Assembly: GCA_017525235.1 (NCBI GenBank)
Contig: JAFXTC010000044.1
Location: forward strand, 1-64,000
Reading direction: 5' to 3'
DNA: 64,000 nucleotides
Source: Bacteroidaceae bacterium
GTDB lineage: Bacteria; Bacteroidota; Bacteroidia; Bacteroidales; Bacteroidaceae
The position numbers were made by a program, and so were the translations under genes. Of this stretch, positions 1 to 9,700 are shown one piece after another (within the stretch, counting starts at the first letter, position 1; every line of letters begins with the position of its first letter). Below the pieces are notes generated by a model that made no database searches, was not told the origin of the DNA, and saw only the letters and a list, made by a program, of their open reading frames with translations.

Positions 1-60
1 AGTGAATAGTGAAAAGTGATAAATTTGCTGCCGCTCTAAAGTCTAAGGTCTAACGCCTAA
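1..60. repeat. Simple-repeat spacer upstream of trpF
   Basis: The spacer holds a GTGAAAAGTGA-type repeat followed by imperfect copies of a CTAA-containing heptamer (TCTAAAG, TCTAAGG, TCTAACG, CCTAA). The same repeat types recur in other gaps of this window and inside some genes. No promoter is evident, which fits trpF being an internal operon gene. Confidence 0.6.
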
Positions 61-684
61 ATGATAATTAAAGTTTGTGGTATGCGCGACCCTGAAAACA
101 TACGCGCAGTAGAGGAAAAGGTCAAGCCCGACATGATGGGTTTTATCTTCTGGAAGGGCTCCAAACGCTACGTTTCGGAGGTTCCTTCCTATCTGCCCAA
201 GTGTACAAGGGTCGGTGTGTTTGTTAATCCAACGGAAGAAGAAGTATTGCAGAAAGTAATGGACTTTGGCCTGAATGTCATCCAGTTGCACGGTCAGGAA
301 TCCCCCGATTTCTGTCAAAGCATAAAGTCAACAACTGGACTCCCTCTCATCAAAGCCATCAGCATAGGTGAACCTGATTCTTCACTCTTTACTCTTCACT
401 CTTCACTTTATGAGGGCATCGTCGATTTATTCTTATTCGACACCAAATGTCAGACAGTTGGCGGCAGCGGGCAGCAATTCGAATGGGATATTCTTCAAGA
501 ATATAAAGGTAACACTCATTTCCTACTCTCAGGTGGCATAGGGCCCGGCGATGAAGAGAAGGTTCGTCGATGGTGCCACCCCAAATGTATCGGCATCGAC
601 CTCAACTCGAGGTTTGAGATTGCCCCCGCCCTCAAGGATGTTGAGGCGTTAGCAAAGTTTAAAAGGTTAGCGGTTAGCGGTTAG
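61..684 (+). CDS. trpF: Phosphoribosylanthranilate isomerase
   Basis: Converts N-(5-phosphoribosyl)anthranilate to CdRP in cytosolic tryptophan synthesis. The 207-residue (beta/alpha)8 protein has the family KVCGM motif with catalytic Cys6, the FDTK motif with Asp127, the LSGGIGP phosphate-binding loop near 156-162 and a final DLNSRFE segment near 180-186. It precedes trpA, and Bacteroidales commonly order the operon trpB-E-G-D-C-F-A, so this is probably the 3' end of that operon. Oddities: residues about 106-117 are encoded by a GTGAAGAGTGAA-type simple repeat (378-410, reverse sense), and the last residues plus the stop are built from a TTAGCGG tandem repeat that continues into the spacer. 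The core motifs are intact, so the enzyme is probably functional. Confidence 0.95.
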   Translation: MIIKVCGMRDPENIRAVEEKVKPDMMGFIFWKGSKRYVSEVPSYLPKCTRVGVFVNPTEEEVLQKVMDFGLNVIQLHGQESPDFCQSIKSTTGLPLIKAISIGEPDSSLFTLHSSLYEGIVDLFLFDTKCQTVGGSGQQFEWDILQEYKGNTHFLLSGGIGPGDEEKVRRWCHPKCIGIDLNSRFEIAPALKDVEALAKFKRLAVSG

Positions 685-753
685 TGAAATCTGTAATGGT
701 TATAGGTTATTGGTTATTGAATTATGGTTAGCGGTTAGTGGTTAGCGAATAAA
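664..753. repeat. Heptamer repeat array with ACCATTACAGATT core
   Basis: Tandem TTAGCGG units run from the end of trpF into the spacer and are followed by GGTTATTGGTTATTG-type units. At 686-702 is a core reading, on the minus strand, TAACCATTACAGATTTC. The same core, flanked by the same two heptamer types, occurs at 35088-35104 and at 44559-44575 (one base different). Confidence 0.75.
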
Positions 754-778
754 TATGAATTTTCAACTTTCAACTTTA

Positions 779-1555
779 ATGAATAAGATAGACAACATAT
801 TACAAGAGAAGAAGTCAGGACTTCTTTCACTTTACTTCTGCGCAGGTCACCCCACATTGGAGAGCACTGGAGATATCATCAAGACAATAGAGAAGAACGG
901 TATCGATTTTATTGAGGTCGGCATCCCATTCAGTGACCCAATGGCAGACGGTCCCGTCATACAGAATGCTGCTACAAAGGCACTCCGCAATGGCATGACC
1001 TTGCGCAAACTCTTCGCGCAGATTACAGCCGTCAGGAAGGAAGGCGTAAAACTACCCCTCATCCTGATGGGTTATATGAATCCTGTTTACCAGATGGGCT
1101 ATGAGACGTTCTTTAAGAACTGCAAGGAAGCTGGGGTGGACGGCGTAATCATTCCCGACCTACCCTTCCGCGACTACATGGAAGAGGTGAAGCCCATTGC
1201 CAACAAGTATGACATTCGCGTGATAATGCTCATTACGCCCGAGACATCCGAAGAACGCATCCGTTTCATCGATGAAAATACCGACGGCTTTATCTATATG
1301 GTCAGCTCGGCAGCCACAACAGGAGCCCAAAAGGAGTTTGACGAAGCCAAGCAGGCTTACTTTAACAAGGTAAACCAGATGGGACTGAAACATCCCCGTA
1401 TGATTGGCTTTGGCATCAGCAACAAGCAGACGCTTGTAAGTGCCCAGAAGAATGCAGCCGGTGCCATCATAGGCAGTAAGTTTGTCACATTGTTGGATGA
1501 ACTGAAAGACCCCCAGAAAGCAGTTGAAGCGCTTCTGCAAGCACTTCAACATTAA
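779..1555 (+). CDS. trpA: Tryptophan synthase alpha chain
   Basis: Cleaves indole-3-glycerol phosphate to indole and glyceraldehyde 3-phosphate, passing indole to TrpB. With the start at 779 the protein has 258 residues. It carries the family signature VGIPFSDPMADGPVIQ with catalytic Glu46 and Asp57, and a C-terminal GFGIS phosphate loop. An in-frame ATG at 755 would add eight residues made of a TTTCAACTTTCAACTTT simple repeat of the type found between genes here, so 779 (MNKIDN) is the better start. It follows trpF with a repeat-filled spacer and is probably the last gene of the trp operon. Confidence 0.95.
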   Translation: MNKIDNILQEKKSGLLSLYFCAGHPTLESTGDIIKTIEKNGIDFIEVGIPFSDPMADGPVIQNAATKALRNGMTLRKLFAQITAVRKEGVKLPLILMGYMNPVYQMGYETFFKNCKEAGVDGVIIPDLPFRDYMEEVKPIANKYDIRVIMLITPETSEERIRFIDENTDGFIYMVSSAATTGAQKEFDEAKQAYFNKVNQMGLKHPRMIGFGISNKQTLVSAQKNAAGAIIGSKFVTLLDELKDPQKAVEALLQALQH

Positions 1556-1566
1556 AGTTGAAAGTT

Positions 1567-1687
1567 GATAGTTTAAAGTTTAAAGTCAGTGGGAAGTTTA
1601 TAGTTTAACAAGTATATTACTTCGCACTTTTTCTCTATCAACTTATTAAACTGACTCTAAACTTTAAACATTAAACTTTAAACTATC
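1567..1687. terminator. 17-bp inverted repeat between convergent trpA and gldE
   Basis: GATAGTTTAAAGTTTAA at 1567-1583 is matched by its exact reverse complement at 1671-1687, with further TTTAAA-rich partial repeats between. It may form a long AT-rich hairpin after trpA. No clear U-tract follows, so a terminator role is inferred from position only. Confidence 0.35.
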
Positions 1688-1689
1688 CA

Positions 1690-1713
1690 AAAAAGGGGAA
1701 TCAGTCCCCTTTA
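1690..1713 (-). terminator. Rho-independent terminator of gldE
   Basis: On the minus strand an 8-bp stem (AAAGGGGA / TCCCCTTT) is followed by further T residues. The gldE stop codon (1701-1703) lies in the hairpin, so the terminator overlaps the end of the gene. Confidence 0.75.
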
Positions 1714-3032
1714 TGGAAGATGACCTTCACCTTTACGATGCGGCGCTCATCCATCTCCATAATCTCGAAGGAGAAGCCCTTGTAGGTTATCTTCTCGTGT
1801 AGCTGGGGGAACTCGCCCTTTATCTCCAGCAGAAGACCTGCTAAGGTGTCTGCTTCACCTTCTACCTCCTCGAAGTACTCATCATCGAGGTCGAAGAGTT
1901 TGATAAAGTCGGCCAGCAGAATCTTAGCTTCAAAGATGTAGGTGTTCTGGTTCAGACGCTGATAGGGTTTCTCCTCATCGTCGTACTCATCGTTAATCTC
2001 CCCTACTATCTCCTCGATGATGTCCTCCATTGTCACCAATCCGCTGGTGCCGCCAAACTCATCTACTACGATGGCCATGTGAACCTTGTTGGATTGGAAA
2101 TCGCGCAGCAAATCATCTATCATCTTGGTTTCCGGCACAAAATATGGAGGACGGATAAGGCTCTGCCATCTGAAACTTGAAGGCTTGCCCAGATGAGGCA
2201 GCAGATCCTTGATGTACAACACACCTTTTATATTATCCTGCGTACCCTGATAGACGGGGATTCGGCTGTAGTTGTTCTCCACTATGCACTTCAGCACGTC
2301 GGGGAAGGGCGTATTTATATCGAGGGCAACGATGTCCATTCGGCTCGTCATAATCTCGCGTGCCATCTCGCCTCCAAAGCGGATAATACCCTCGAGCATA
2401 CTGCTTTCCTGTGCAATATCCTTTTGGTCGGTCAGCTCCATTGCTTTCTCCAGATCATCCACTGTAAGGCTCTGTATATCAGAATGGACGAAACGTCTTG
2501 TCACCACTTTGCTGCGAATGAGCATATTGCTGAGCGGAGTGAGCACCTTACTGATTTTACAAAGCTTGGGTGCGGCAAACCTACAGAAAGCCAAGGTATG
2601 CTGTGAGCTGTAAATCTTGGGAATTACCTCACCAAAAAGCAGCAGCAGGAATGTCAGCACTACCGTCATCAGCAGGAACTGCAGTAACTCAGAGCCGCCA
2701 AAGTCAAGTACCTTCATAAAGACGAAGTCGAGCAGCGTGATGATAGCGATATTCACTAGATTGTTACAGATGAGAATGTTAGCCAACAGACGTTCGCTAT
2801 CCTCGCGCAAAGCCAGTATATGTTTATCTGAGGGATGTTTCTCCTCTTCCACTTCGTTAATGTCGGAGGGTGAGAGGCTAAAGAAAGCAATTTCGCTGGC
2901 GGACACAAAACCGCTGCACATAAGCAGGAAGAGTGAAAGGCACAGAGCCACTATAACCCCAACGGTAGGTGCATGATAGGTTACGGCGCTGAACGCGTCG
3001 CACCACGACTGAAAAAAAGATGTGATATCCAT
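1701..3032 (-). CDS. gldE: GldE-like membrane protein with CBS pair and CorC/HlyC domain
   Basis: A 443-residue inner-membrane protein of the CNNM/CorC (hemolysin-C-like) family. It has an N-terminal DUF21 domain with several hydrophobic segments in roughly residues 20-180, two CBS domains at about 205-335 (including a DEFGGTSGLVTMEDIIEEIV segment) and a C-terminal CorC_HlyC domain to the end. In Bacteroidetes the orthologue is called GldE, linked to gliding in gliding species; in non-gliding relatives the role is unknown and relatives elsewhere move Mg2+ or other cations. The start codon overlaps the ssb stop by one base (TAATG), so the two are translationally coupled. Confidence 0.85.
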   Translation of the reverse strand: MDITSFFQSWCDAFSAVTYHAPTVGVIVALCLSLFLLMCSGFVSASEIAFFSLSPSDINEVEEEKHPSDKHILALREDSERLLANILICNNLVNIAIITLLDFVFMKVLDFGGSELLQFLLMTVVLTFLLLLFGEVIPKIYSSQHTLAFCRFAAPKLCKISKVLTPLSNMLIRSKVVTRRFVHSDIQSLTVDDLEKAMELTDQKDIAQESSMLEGIIRFGGEMAREIMTSRMDIVALDINTPFPDVLKCIVENNYSRIPVYQGTQDNIKGVLYIKDLLPHLGKPSSFRWQSLIRPPYFVPETKMIDDLLRDFQSNKVHMAIVVDEFGGTSGLVTMEDIIEEIVGEINDEYDDEEKPYQRLNQNTYIFEAKILLADFIKLFDLDDEYFEEVEGEADTLAGLLLEIKGEFPQLHEKITYKGFSFEIMEMDERRIVKVKVIFHKGD

Positions 3033-3391
3033 TATTCGTTATTCCCCTCCGTTGTTTCCTGCGACTTAGGTGTAAGCATCTCCATCGAGTCGGCCCAAAT
3101 TTCCGTAATGGAACGTTTTATTCCATTCTTATCGTCCCAAGTGCGGGTATGAATCTGTCCTTCAATGAAAAGTTTGTCTCCCGTATGCACATATTTCTCC
3201 ACCACCTCGGCCAGTTTACGCCAGAGGATAATATTGTGCCACTCCGTGCGGTCGGGCACCTCGCCTCCGTTTGGTAGTTTATATCCACGCTCCTTGGTAG
3301 CCAGTCTCACGCTTGCCACGCAAACCCCGGCATCTACGTATCTTACCTCGGGCTCCTTGCCCACATTCCCTATTAGCATTACCTTATTCAT
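3032..3391 (-). CDS. ssb: Single-stranded DNA-binding protein
   Basis: Binds single-stranded DNA in replication and repair. The 119-residue product has the family start MNKVMLIGNVGKEPEVRY and OB-fold motifs such as GEVPDRTEWHNIILW and DKLFIEGQIHTRTW. A longer frame upstream (to 3457) is rejected because a good promoter lies inside it and the family begins at MNKV. It lacks the acidic DDxxF tip that recruits partners in most SSBs, ending ...TTEGNNE, so it may be a secondary SSB. It forms an operon with gldE. Confidence 0.88.
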   Translation of the reverse strand: MNKVMLIGNVGKEPEVRYVDAGVCVASVRLATKERGYKLPNGGEVPDRTEWHNIILWRKLAEVVEKYVHTGDKLFIEGQIHTRTWDDKNGIKRSITEIWADSMEMLTPKSQETTEGNNE

Positions 3392-3422
3392 AACACATCG
3401 TCTTATTTTTCTTTCAAGACCA

Positions 3423-3453
3423 CAAAAATACAGAATTCTCCTTTTACGGCAAA
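3423..3453 (-). promoter_or_regulatory. ssb-gldE promoter (Bacteroidetes type)
   Basis: On the minus strand TATTTTTG (3423-3430) matches the -7 consensus TAnnTTTG, and TTTG (3450-3453) lies 19 bases upstream as the -33 box. It sits 31 bases before the chosen ssb start. Confidence 0.65.
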
Positions 3454-3507
3454 ACATTCTGCGAAAAAAAATATCCGCATTGCGTGAACATTATTAGAAA
3501 TTTTTTA

Positions 3508-3515
3508 TAATTTTG
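3508..3515 (+). promoter_or_regulatory. -7 box for the large secreted protein gene at 3556
   Basis: TAATTTTG matches TAnnTTTG and lies 40 bases before the ATG. No clear -33 TTTG is seen at the expected distance. Confidence 0.5.
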
Positions 3516-3555
3516 CAGGCAGAACACATTAATTTCTAAACTAAGTATAACAATT

Positions 3556-6500
3556 ATGACAAAGCACTACTTTTTCAAGCATCTTGTGATGTTAACCGTC
3601 TTGCTGATAGCATCCGGCGGTAGCGTGAAAGCTCAAATGAGTGAAGCCATGCAGGCAGCAATGGAGTCTGACATGAGCACGTGGAACTTTACAACCACTA
3701 AGAACGTTGATGTGGACGGCGTAACCTTACGCTTCAAACTTGACGAGACACTCGGACTGGCAGAGTGGTACTACACCTCAAATTACAACACTTTCCCGGA
3801 AACGCTTAACATTCCCGAGACGATTACTGTCAACGACAAGGAGTACATTGTTGTTTCCTCTGACGGTTATAGTGCCTACGAGCAGAAAAACACAACCAGA
3901 ATCAACCTGCCCAAGACCATGCGTCGTCTGGGCAACGATACCTTCTGGCCCTTCTTTAATGTCAAAGACATTACCATCCCCGAGAATGTTGAAGTACTGG
4001 GCAACCGTGTTTTCTCTGGATGGAACAACAAGACCATACACTTCACCAGCGTAACTCCCCCTACAGCATCCAACCTTACCGGCAGCAAGGACAGCTACCA
4101 CGTGAAGGTGTTTGTTCCCAGTGAGGGCTTCCGTGCCTATGTAAAGGCTGAGGGCTTTGACGAACAGTGCATCATTTCAGAAGACTGGAACCAAGAAAAC
4201 GCCTTCTCGTCTGTAAGCACCGGACAATGCAGTAGCGGAGAGCTAGGTTACATTGTAGTTGCCGACATCCTGCCCGATGTTCGTACATACGCCGAGATAA
4301 ACAAACTGAAAATCGACAAGGGAACCATCGACAAGACAGACTGGTATGCCCTCCGTCAGATGCCCAACCTTATCTATCTCGACCTTAGCGGTCTGAGCAT
4401 CGAAGAAATACCTAGCGGCGCTCTGGACGGTTGCTGGCAGTTGGAGCATATCATCTTCCCCGACTCGCTGAAGTACATTCGCGACTATGCCCTGCGCAAC
4501 ACAGGTGTACATGAACTTAACTTCCCCGTTGAGTTGAAAGAGATTACAGGCGGATACAACTTCTACAACTGCGACTCATTGGTAAGCGTAACGATTCCTG
4601 ACGGTGTAACTACACTCCCCTACAACTGTTTCTACGATTGCAACAACCTGCACGTTGTAAACCTTCCCCATTTCTTAAATAAAATGGGGTCTTACTGCTT
4701 TGACTATTGCGACATTTATGAAATCACCCTGCCAGGAACACTAGAAGGGGTGAGCGAATATTGCTTCGGAAACAACAAAAACTTAACCAAGGTTAACTTT
4801 GCCGAAGGTAACGGCTACATTGGCTATTATGCTTTCCAGAGCTGCGAACGTCTGGGAGAGTCAGAGCCTGTTGTACTGCCCAGCACCATGAAGATAATCT
4901 ATGAATATGGCTTCCGTAGCTGTATTAACATGATTGGCATCGAATTCAACGAGGGACTGGAGACCATCAGAGACTATGCCTTCACTGGGTGTAAGACGCT
5001 GAAAGACATTACACTTCCCAGCACACTTATCTATGCCCTGAACTATCCCTTCTACAACTGTCCCGGAATAGAATCCATCTCATGCCTCTCACTGCTGCCA
5101 CCTACAGTAAGAAACTATGTCATTACGTATGATGCACGCAACATCAAACTGAAAGTTCCCATGTGGAGTTTCCAGGAGTATATGACAACTCCCGGATGGC
5201 TGGAGTTCCAAGCTAACCTGACCATCGACCCCAACATCCGTCCCAACAATGTGGTAATCAACAAAGAGTTCGAATTCGTTTTGGGCGAAGACCAGAATCT
5301 GAAGGACTATGAGCCCAACATCAGAATGCTCTATAATACCGACGAGATAGACGACGGCTTCGGCAACAGAAAGTATGAGCGCGGCAACCTGACCATCAGC
5401 AGCCGCAGTAAGCTGAAGATTAACGATTTCAGCATGTACTTCTCTCCCTATGCCAAGTATCATGCCGACCAGAGCCTCTTCTATTCCAACAGAAATTATG
5501 ACTACTACAGAACCAAGTACAATCCCAACTCATTAATTGTAAAGGGTGAGCTCAGAGCCGAGAACCAGACCATCAACATGATGCTATACAACGACCGCTG
5601 GCAGTTCATCTCATTCCCCTTTGATGTGAAGATGACTGACATCGTACCCGAGAACAACCTTACACAGTGGGTGGTTCGTTATTACGACGGAGCCGAGCGT
5701 GCTGCACAGAACTTCGACAACACATGGAAGAACTTTACCAAGGACGATGTGCTGGAAGCTGGTAAGGGTTACATCATGAAGTGTTACCTGAACAACCCTG
5801 AGGACTATCTGGTATACTTCACTGTAAAACCCGAAACAGAGTCACTGAACCGTCAGAGCCTCTTCAACTCGGAAGACTATACCACACAACTGGCCGACTA
5901 TCCCACCGAGAACCAACTGCTCACTTGCGACCGCAGCTGGAACCTGATAGGAAACCCCTACCCCTGTTATTATGATTCCCGCTACATTGACACAGAGGCT
6001 CCCTTCATGGTATGGGATTCATACAACAACAAATATGCTGCTTTCAGTCCTCAGGACGACAGCTATATCTTGAACCCCGGCGAGGCCTTCTTTATTCAGC
6101 GTCCTGCAGAAGGTGACGGCAAACTGCTCTTCCGCGAGGGCGGACGTCAGACTCACCGTAACCCCAACGACCTAACCGTAGAGGAAACCAAGGAATTCAG
6201 CTTCGGTGTAAGAAACCCCGAGCGTACCGTACTGAATATCACACTCACAAGCGAGGAGTCATCAGACCGCACACGCGTTGTCTTCAACGAGAAGGCTCAG
6301 ATGGGTTATGAGGTAAGTCGAGATGCAGCCCTTTTTGCCGCCATGGATGCTAATGCAAGTCAGATCTGGACCGTGAATGACGGTGTGAAGTATGCCATCA
6401 ATGAGCGTCCCTTGGCTGACGGTAAGGTTGAGTTGTCGCTTACTTGCGGCAAGACAGGTGAATACACCATTGCCCTTGGTGCTAACAGCGGTGCAGAAAA

Positions 6501-6753
6501 CGTTGTACTTGTTGACCGTGAGAACGGTAAGAAGACAACCATCAGCACAGAAGAGGGTTACACCTTCACCGCTCATGCAGGCACCATTACAGGTCGCTTC
6601 TACATTGCAGGCAACGAGGCTGATGCCATCAACGGCATTGAACAGTCAACATCGAACACTGAACATTCTGCTTACGACCTGAGCGGACGTAGGGTTAACG
6701 ATGCTCAGAAGGGCATTGTTATCAAGAACGGTAGCAAGATTTTGAACAAATAA
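3556..6753 (+). CDS. BspA-like leucine-rich-repeat secreted protein
   Basis: A 1065-residue secreted protein. Residues 1-26 form a signal peptide ending SVKAQ. BspA-type (LRR_5) repeats, with the recurring pattern of a proline-containing strand, then Y/F-A-F-x-x-C, occupy about 115-165 and 271-510. A beta-rich region follows (about 675 onward, starting WQFISFPF), and the last 30 residues form the DLSGRR...KGIVIKNGSK tail found in many secreted proteins here. BspA-like proteins bind host or matrix proteins in oral Bacteroidales, but no ligand can be read from the sequence. Only 14 bases separate it from the 2218-residue gene, so both are probably co-transcribed. The tail resembles a C-terminal sorting domain. 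Confidence 0.85.
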   Translation: MTKHYFFKHLVMLTVLLIASGGSVKAQMSEAMQAAMESDMSTWNFTTTKNVDVDGVTLRFKLDETLGLAEWYYTSNYNTFPETLNIPETITVNDKEYIVVSSDGYSAYEQKNTTRINLPKTMRRLGNDTFWPFFNVKDITIPENVEVLGNRVFSGWNNKTIHFTSVTPPTASNLTGSKDSYHVKVFVPSEGFRAYVKAEGFDEQCIISEDWNQENAFSSVSTGQCSSGELGYIVVADILPDVRTYAEINKLKIDKGTIDKTDWYALRQMPNLIYLDLSGLSIEEIPSGALDGCWQLEHIIFPDSLKYIRDYALRNTGVHELNFPVELKEITGGYNFYNCDSLVSVTIPDGVTTLPYNCFYDCNNLHVVNLPHFLNKMGSYCFDYCDIYEITLPGTLEGVSEYCFGNNKNLTKVNFAEGNGYIGYYAFQSCERLGESEPVVLPSTMKIIYEYGFRSCINMIGIEFNEGLETIRDYAFTGCKTLKDITLPSTLIYALNYPFYNCPGIESISCLSLLPPTVRNYVITYDARNIKLKVPMWSFQEYMTTPGWLEFQANLTIDPNIRPNNVVINKEFEFVLGEDQNLKDYEPNIRMLYNTDEIDDGFGNRKYERGNLTISSRSKLKINDFSMYFSPYAKYHADQSLFYSNRNYDYYRTKYNPNSLIVKGELRAENQTINMMLYNDRWQFISFPFDVKMTDIVPENNLTQWVVRYYDGAERAAQNFDNTWKNFTKDDVLEAGKGYIMKCYLNNPEDYLVYFTVKPETESLNRQSLFNSEDYTTQLADYPTENQLLTCDRSWNLIGNPYPCYYDSRYIDTEAPFMVWDSYNNKYAAFSPQDDSYILNPGEAFFIQRPAEGDGKLLFREGGRQTHRNPNDLTVEETKEFSFGVRNPERTVLNITLTSEESSDRTRVVFNEKAQMGYEVSRDAALFAAMDANASQIWTVNDGVKYAINERPLADGKVELSLTCGKTGEYTIALGANSGAENVVLVDRENGKKTTISTEEGYTFTAHAGTITGRFYIAGNEADAINGIEQSTSNTEHSAYDLSGRRVNDAQKGIVIKNGSKILNK

Positions 6754-6767
6754 GCATCTTTGGCATT

Positions 6768-9700
6768 ATGAAACGATATATCTATTACGTACTGCTAAGC
6801 CTGCTGCTACCCCTCAGGATGGTGGCTCAGACAGATGGGTACGACCCCGTGAATCCGCCCAACCCCAACTGGCCGGATAACAACAACACCGCCACATACA
6901 TGGTGGTACGCGAGGCCATACCTTACGGAGCAGGGAGCTTCTCGATGTACAACAACCAGAGGTTCCATGCCGGAGAGACAGTAACCATTACTGCCAACGA
7001 CCATAACGACTGCTACTTTATCTGCTGGAAAGATATCGAAGGAAACGAGGTGACAACAGAACGCACATTGCAGTTCACCATGCCTGCCTCGGATGTCAAG
7101 TACTATGCAATCTACTCTTATAATCCTGCCGGGCCCGGCAACCCTGAATTGATTAACAGCTACATGCTTGCTCTTAAAAGCGAGCCGCAAGTGGCAGGTT
7201 ATTTCAACTTCAAGGACCAGAAGGTGAAGGAAGGTACTACACAGTCGTTGCGTGCATACATCAACAGCGGCTTTAAGTTTGTATGCTGGAAGGATGAGGA
7301 CGGTATTGTCTTGGGAACCACGCCCGACCTAAAATATCTGATGCCATCACATGCCAGCACACTTACGGCATACTTCGACTACGACCCCACCGACCCTGCA
7401 CAGCCAGGTACCAACGTATGGGACAATGAAGCCGGAGAGCTCATCATCGACTACTTCACGCCAGGACGGTTGCAGTCGGCTATGGACAACATGGTTGGTA
7501 CCTCCAATCGCGGCATGGTAACACACTTTATTGTCGACGGTGAGATAAACAGCAACGACTGGGGCTTCCCCTACTACTACAAGAATCTCACCTACATAGA
7601 TTTCTCACGTGCCTATGGTGCAAACGATGTGGCATCGCGCTGGTTGGAGAATTACACCAACATACAGGAGGTGGAACTGCCATCGTGCATAACCAAAATC
7701 AGGAGCTATGCCTTCAGCGGATGTACATCCTTGAGAGCTATCGACTGTTATGCTACCGTTCCACCAGCAGTAGAGAACCGTGCATTTGACAATGTACCTG
7801 CTGATATGGTGGTATATGTTCCCGAGGAGGCCATCAGTCTGTATGAGGCAGATGAAAACTGGAACAAGTTCACCATCTCGCCCCTGAAGAGCAAGGTCTG
7901 CACACTGGACCTCCGCCTGCCTGAGGATTGTAAGGACGGACGTTACAAGAATGCTTCCCTTGAACTTGTGAACATCAAGAGCGGACAACGCTATAAGTAT
8001 GTTATCAACGACCGACTGAACTATACGTTCACCAACCTTATCCACAACACCAAGTACAAAGCCTATGTGAAGAATCTCACAGGTGACATCATCTGTGAAA
8101 CGGATGTCATTACCATTGACGAAGAGTACAAGCAATTCACGCTGGAAGGTCTGAAACTGCCTTACGACGTTTCCATGCGCGTGCAGGACGGCAACGGCAC
8201 AGACCTGACGGGTAAGGTAAACATCACATGGACCACGGCCAACGGCACATTCCTTTGTCAGGGTGCCAAGGTGGAAGGTCAGCTGGAAGAAGCTGTGCTG
8301 AAATACAGCATCGGCCTCCCCGCTGAACTGGCTGCTGAGTACTATACTCCACAATCTGCCGACTACACCGTACAAGCAGGAGAGAACCTGATTACCATAA
8401 CATTGGCAACCATCCCCTCCATACAGAGCACAGGTGTAGTGATTGACGATCTTACTGATAAACCTGTAAGCGGAGCACATGTGGTATTTGAACAGCAGAT
8501 TGAAGGAGGCGGAAGTGTAACGGTAAGTACCGATACTAACGAGAAAGGCGAGTTCTCGCTGACATCAAAGATGTTGCAGACCACTATCCGTATCTCTGCC
8601 AGCAGTTTTGTACCTTTTGCCAAGGTTTACAACGTAGAGGAGTTGCAGGCTGATTTGGGCAGCCTGCGCATAGACCGTGTAACTGGCGTAACAGCCAACG
8701 TCAGCTTTGTGTACACAAAATCCGTTCCTGAAGGAACCCAACCAAGCAGCAACAGCTACTTCCCTTATCAGGAGAATGTTTCCTATACATTATATAATAA
8801 GAGTACGCAGAGCAAGTTGCAGGACTTCATTGTTGAAGGTAACCGCATCTACATCCTGAGCGGAGCAAATGAGAACGACCTGATAGAGGCTACTTGCAGC
8901 AGCACAAATGAGAAGTTCGCGCCTGTAACCATCACAGAAACAGTTAATGCCAATCACGGTCTGGAGCTGCAGTTTCCCATTACTGAGCTGGGTAAAGTCT
9001 TTGCCCGCTTCCTTGTAACGGACAACACAGCTGTTGAAGGTCTGCTCTACGATGCTGCCGGTCATCTGGTAAGGCACGAAGTTTACAATACCAACTTCAC
9101 TCCCACCGAGAGCGATGAACTGGGCGATCTGCTCGACCACAACAAGACACCTAACTTCATCTATCTGTCAGACCTTGCCGAAGGAACCTATACACTTGTT
9201 ACCATTGGCGAGAGTAACTTCTTTGGCACCCTCAGTACACTGAACGGATACAAAGACGCTGGTCTGAAAGCAGGTGAAGACTACGTAAGCAACGAGATTG
9301 AGGTACAGGACGGACTGCTTTTGGAGCTCCGTAACGTGGTGATTCCTGTATTCGATGAGAGCAAATTCTACTATACGGGTGAGAACACAAAGTTCTCTGT
9401 AAACAAGGCCAGCATTGTGGAGGGCAACTACCTGACACTCTCGGCAAAGGTTGATTTCCAAGACAGCTACAAGCAGCGCGTAAGTGATGTGGAGCTGGTT
9501 GTCAACCTACATGCCACCTGTCCGATGGTAGAGAACTCTGTTGTGGTAGGCAACAAGCAGAGTACATATCAGTATCTCAACAATAGCGTGACAATCCCCT
9601 TGGGCGAGAACTTTACCGACCGTGTGAAGTTCTGCGTTGCTCCCACCTCACGTGGTAACTACTCACCCGATGCTTATGTACGCTTCAAGTTGGATGGCGA

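Noticed and set aside
3392..3457. Longer N-terminus for ssb
   Set aside because: The extra codons contain the promoter and family members begin at MNKV.
7605..8480. 291-codon minus-strand open frame
   Set aside because: It lies wholly inside the 2218-aa gene, has Cys/Val/Leu-rich shadow composition and no recognisable domain.
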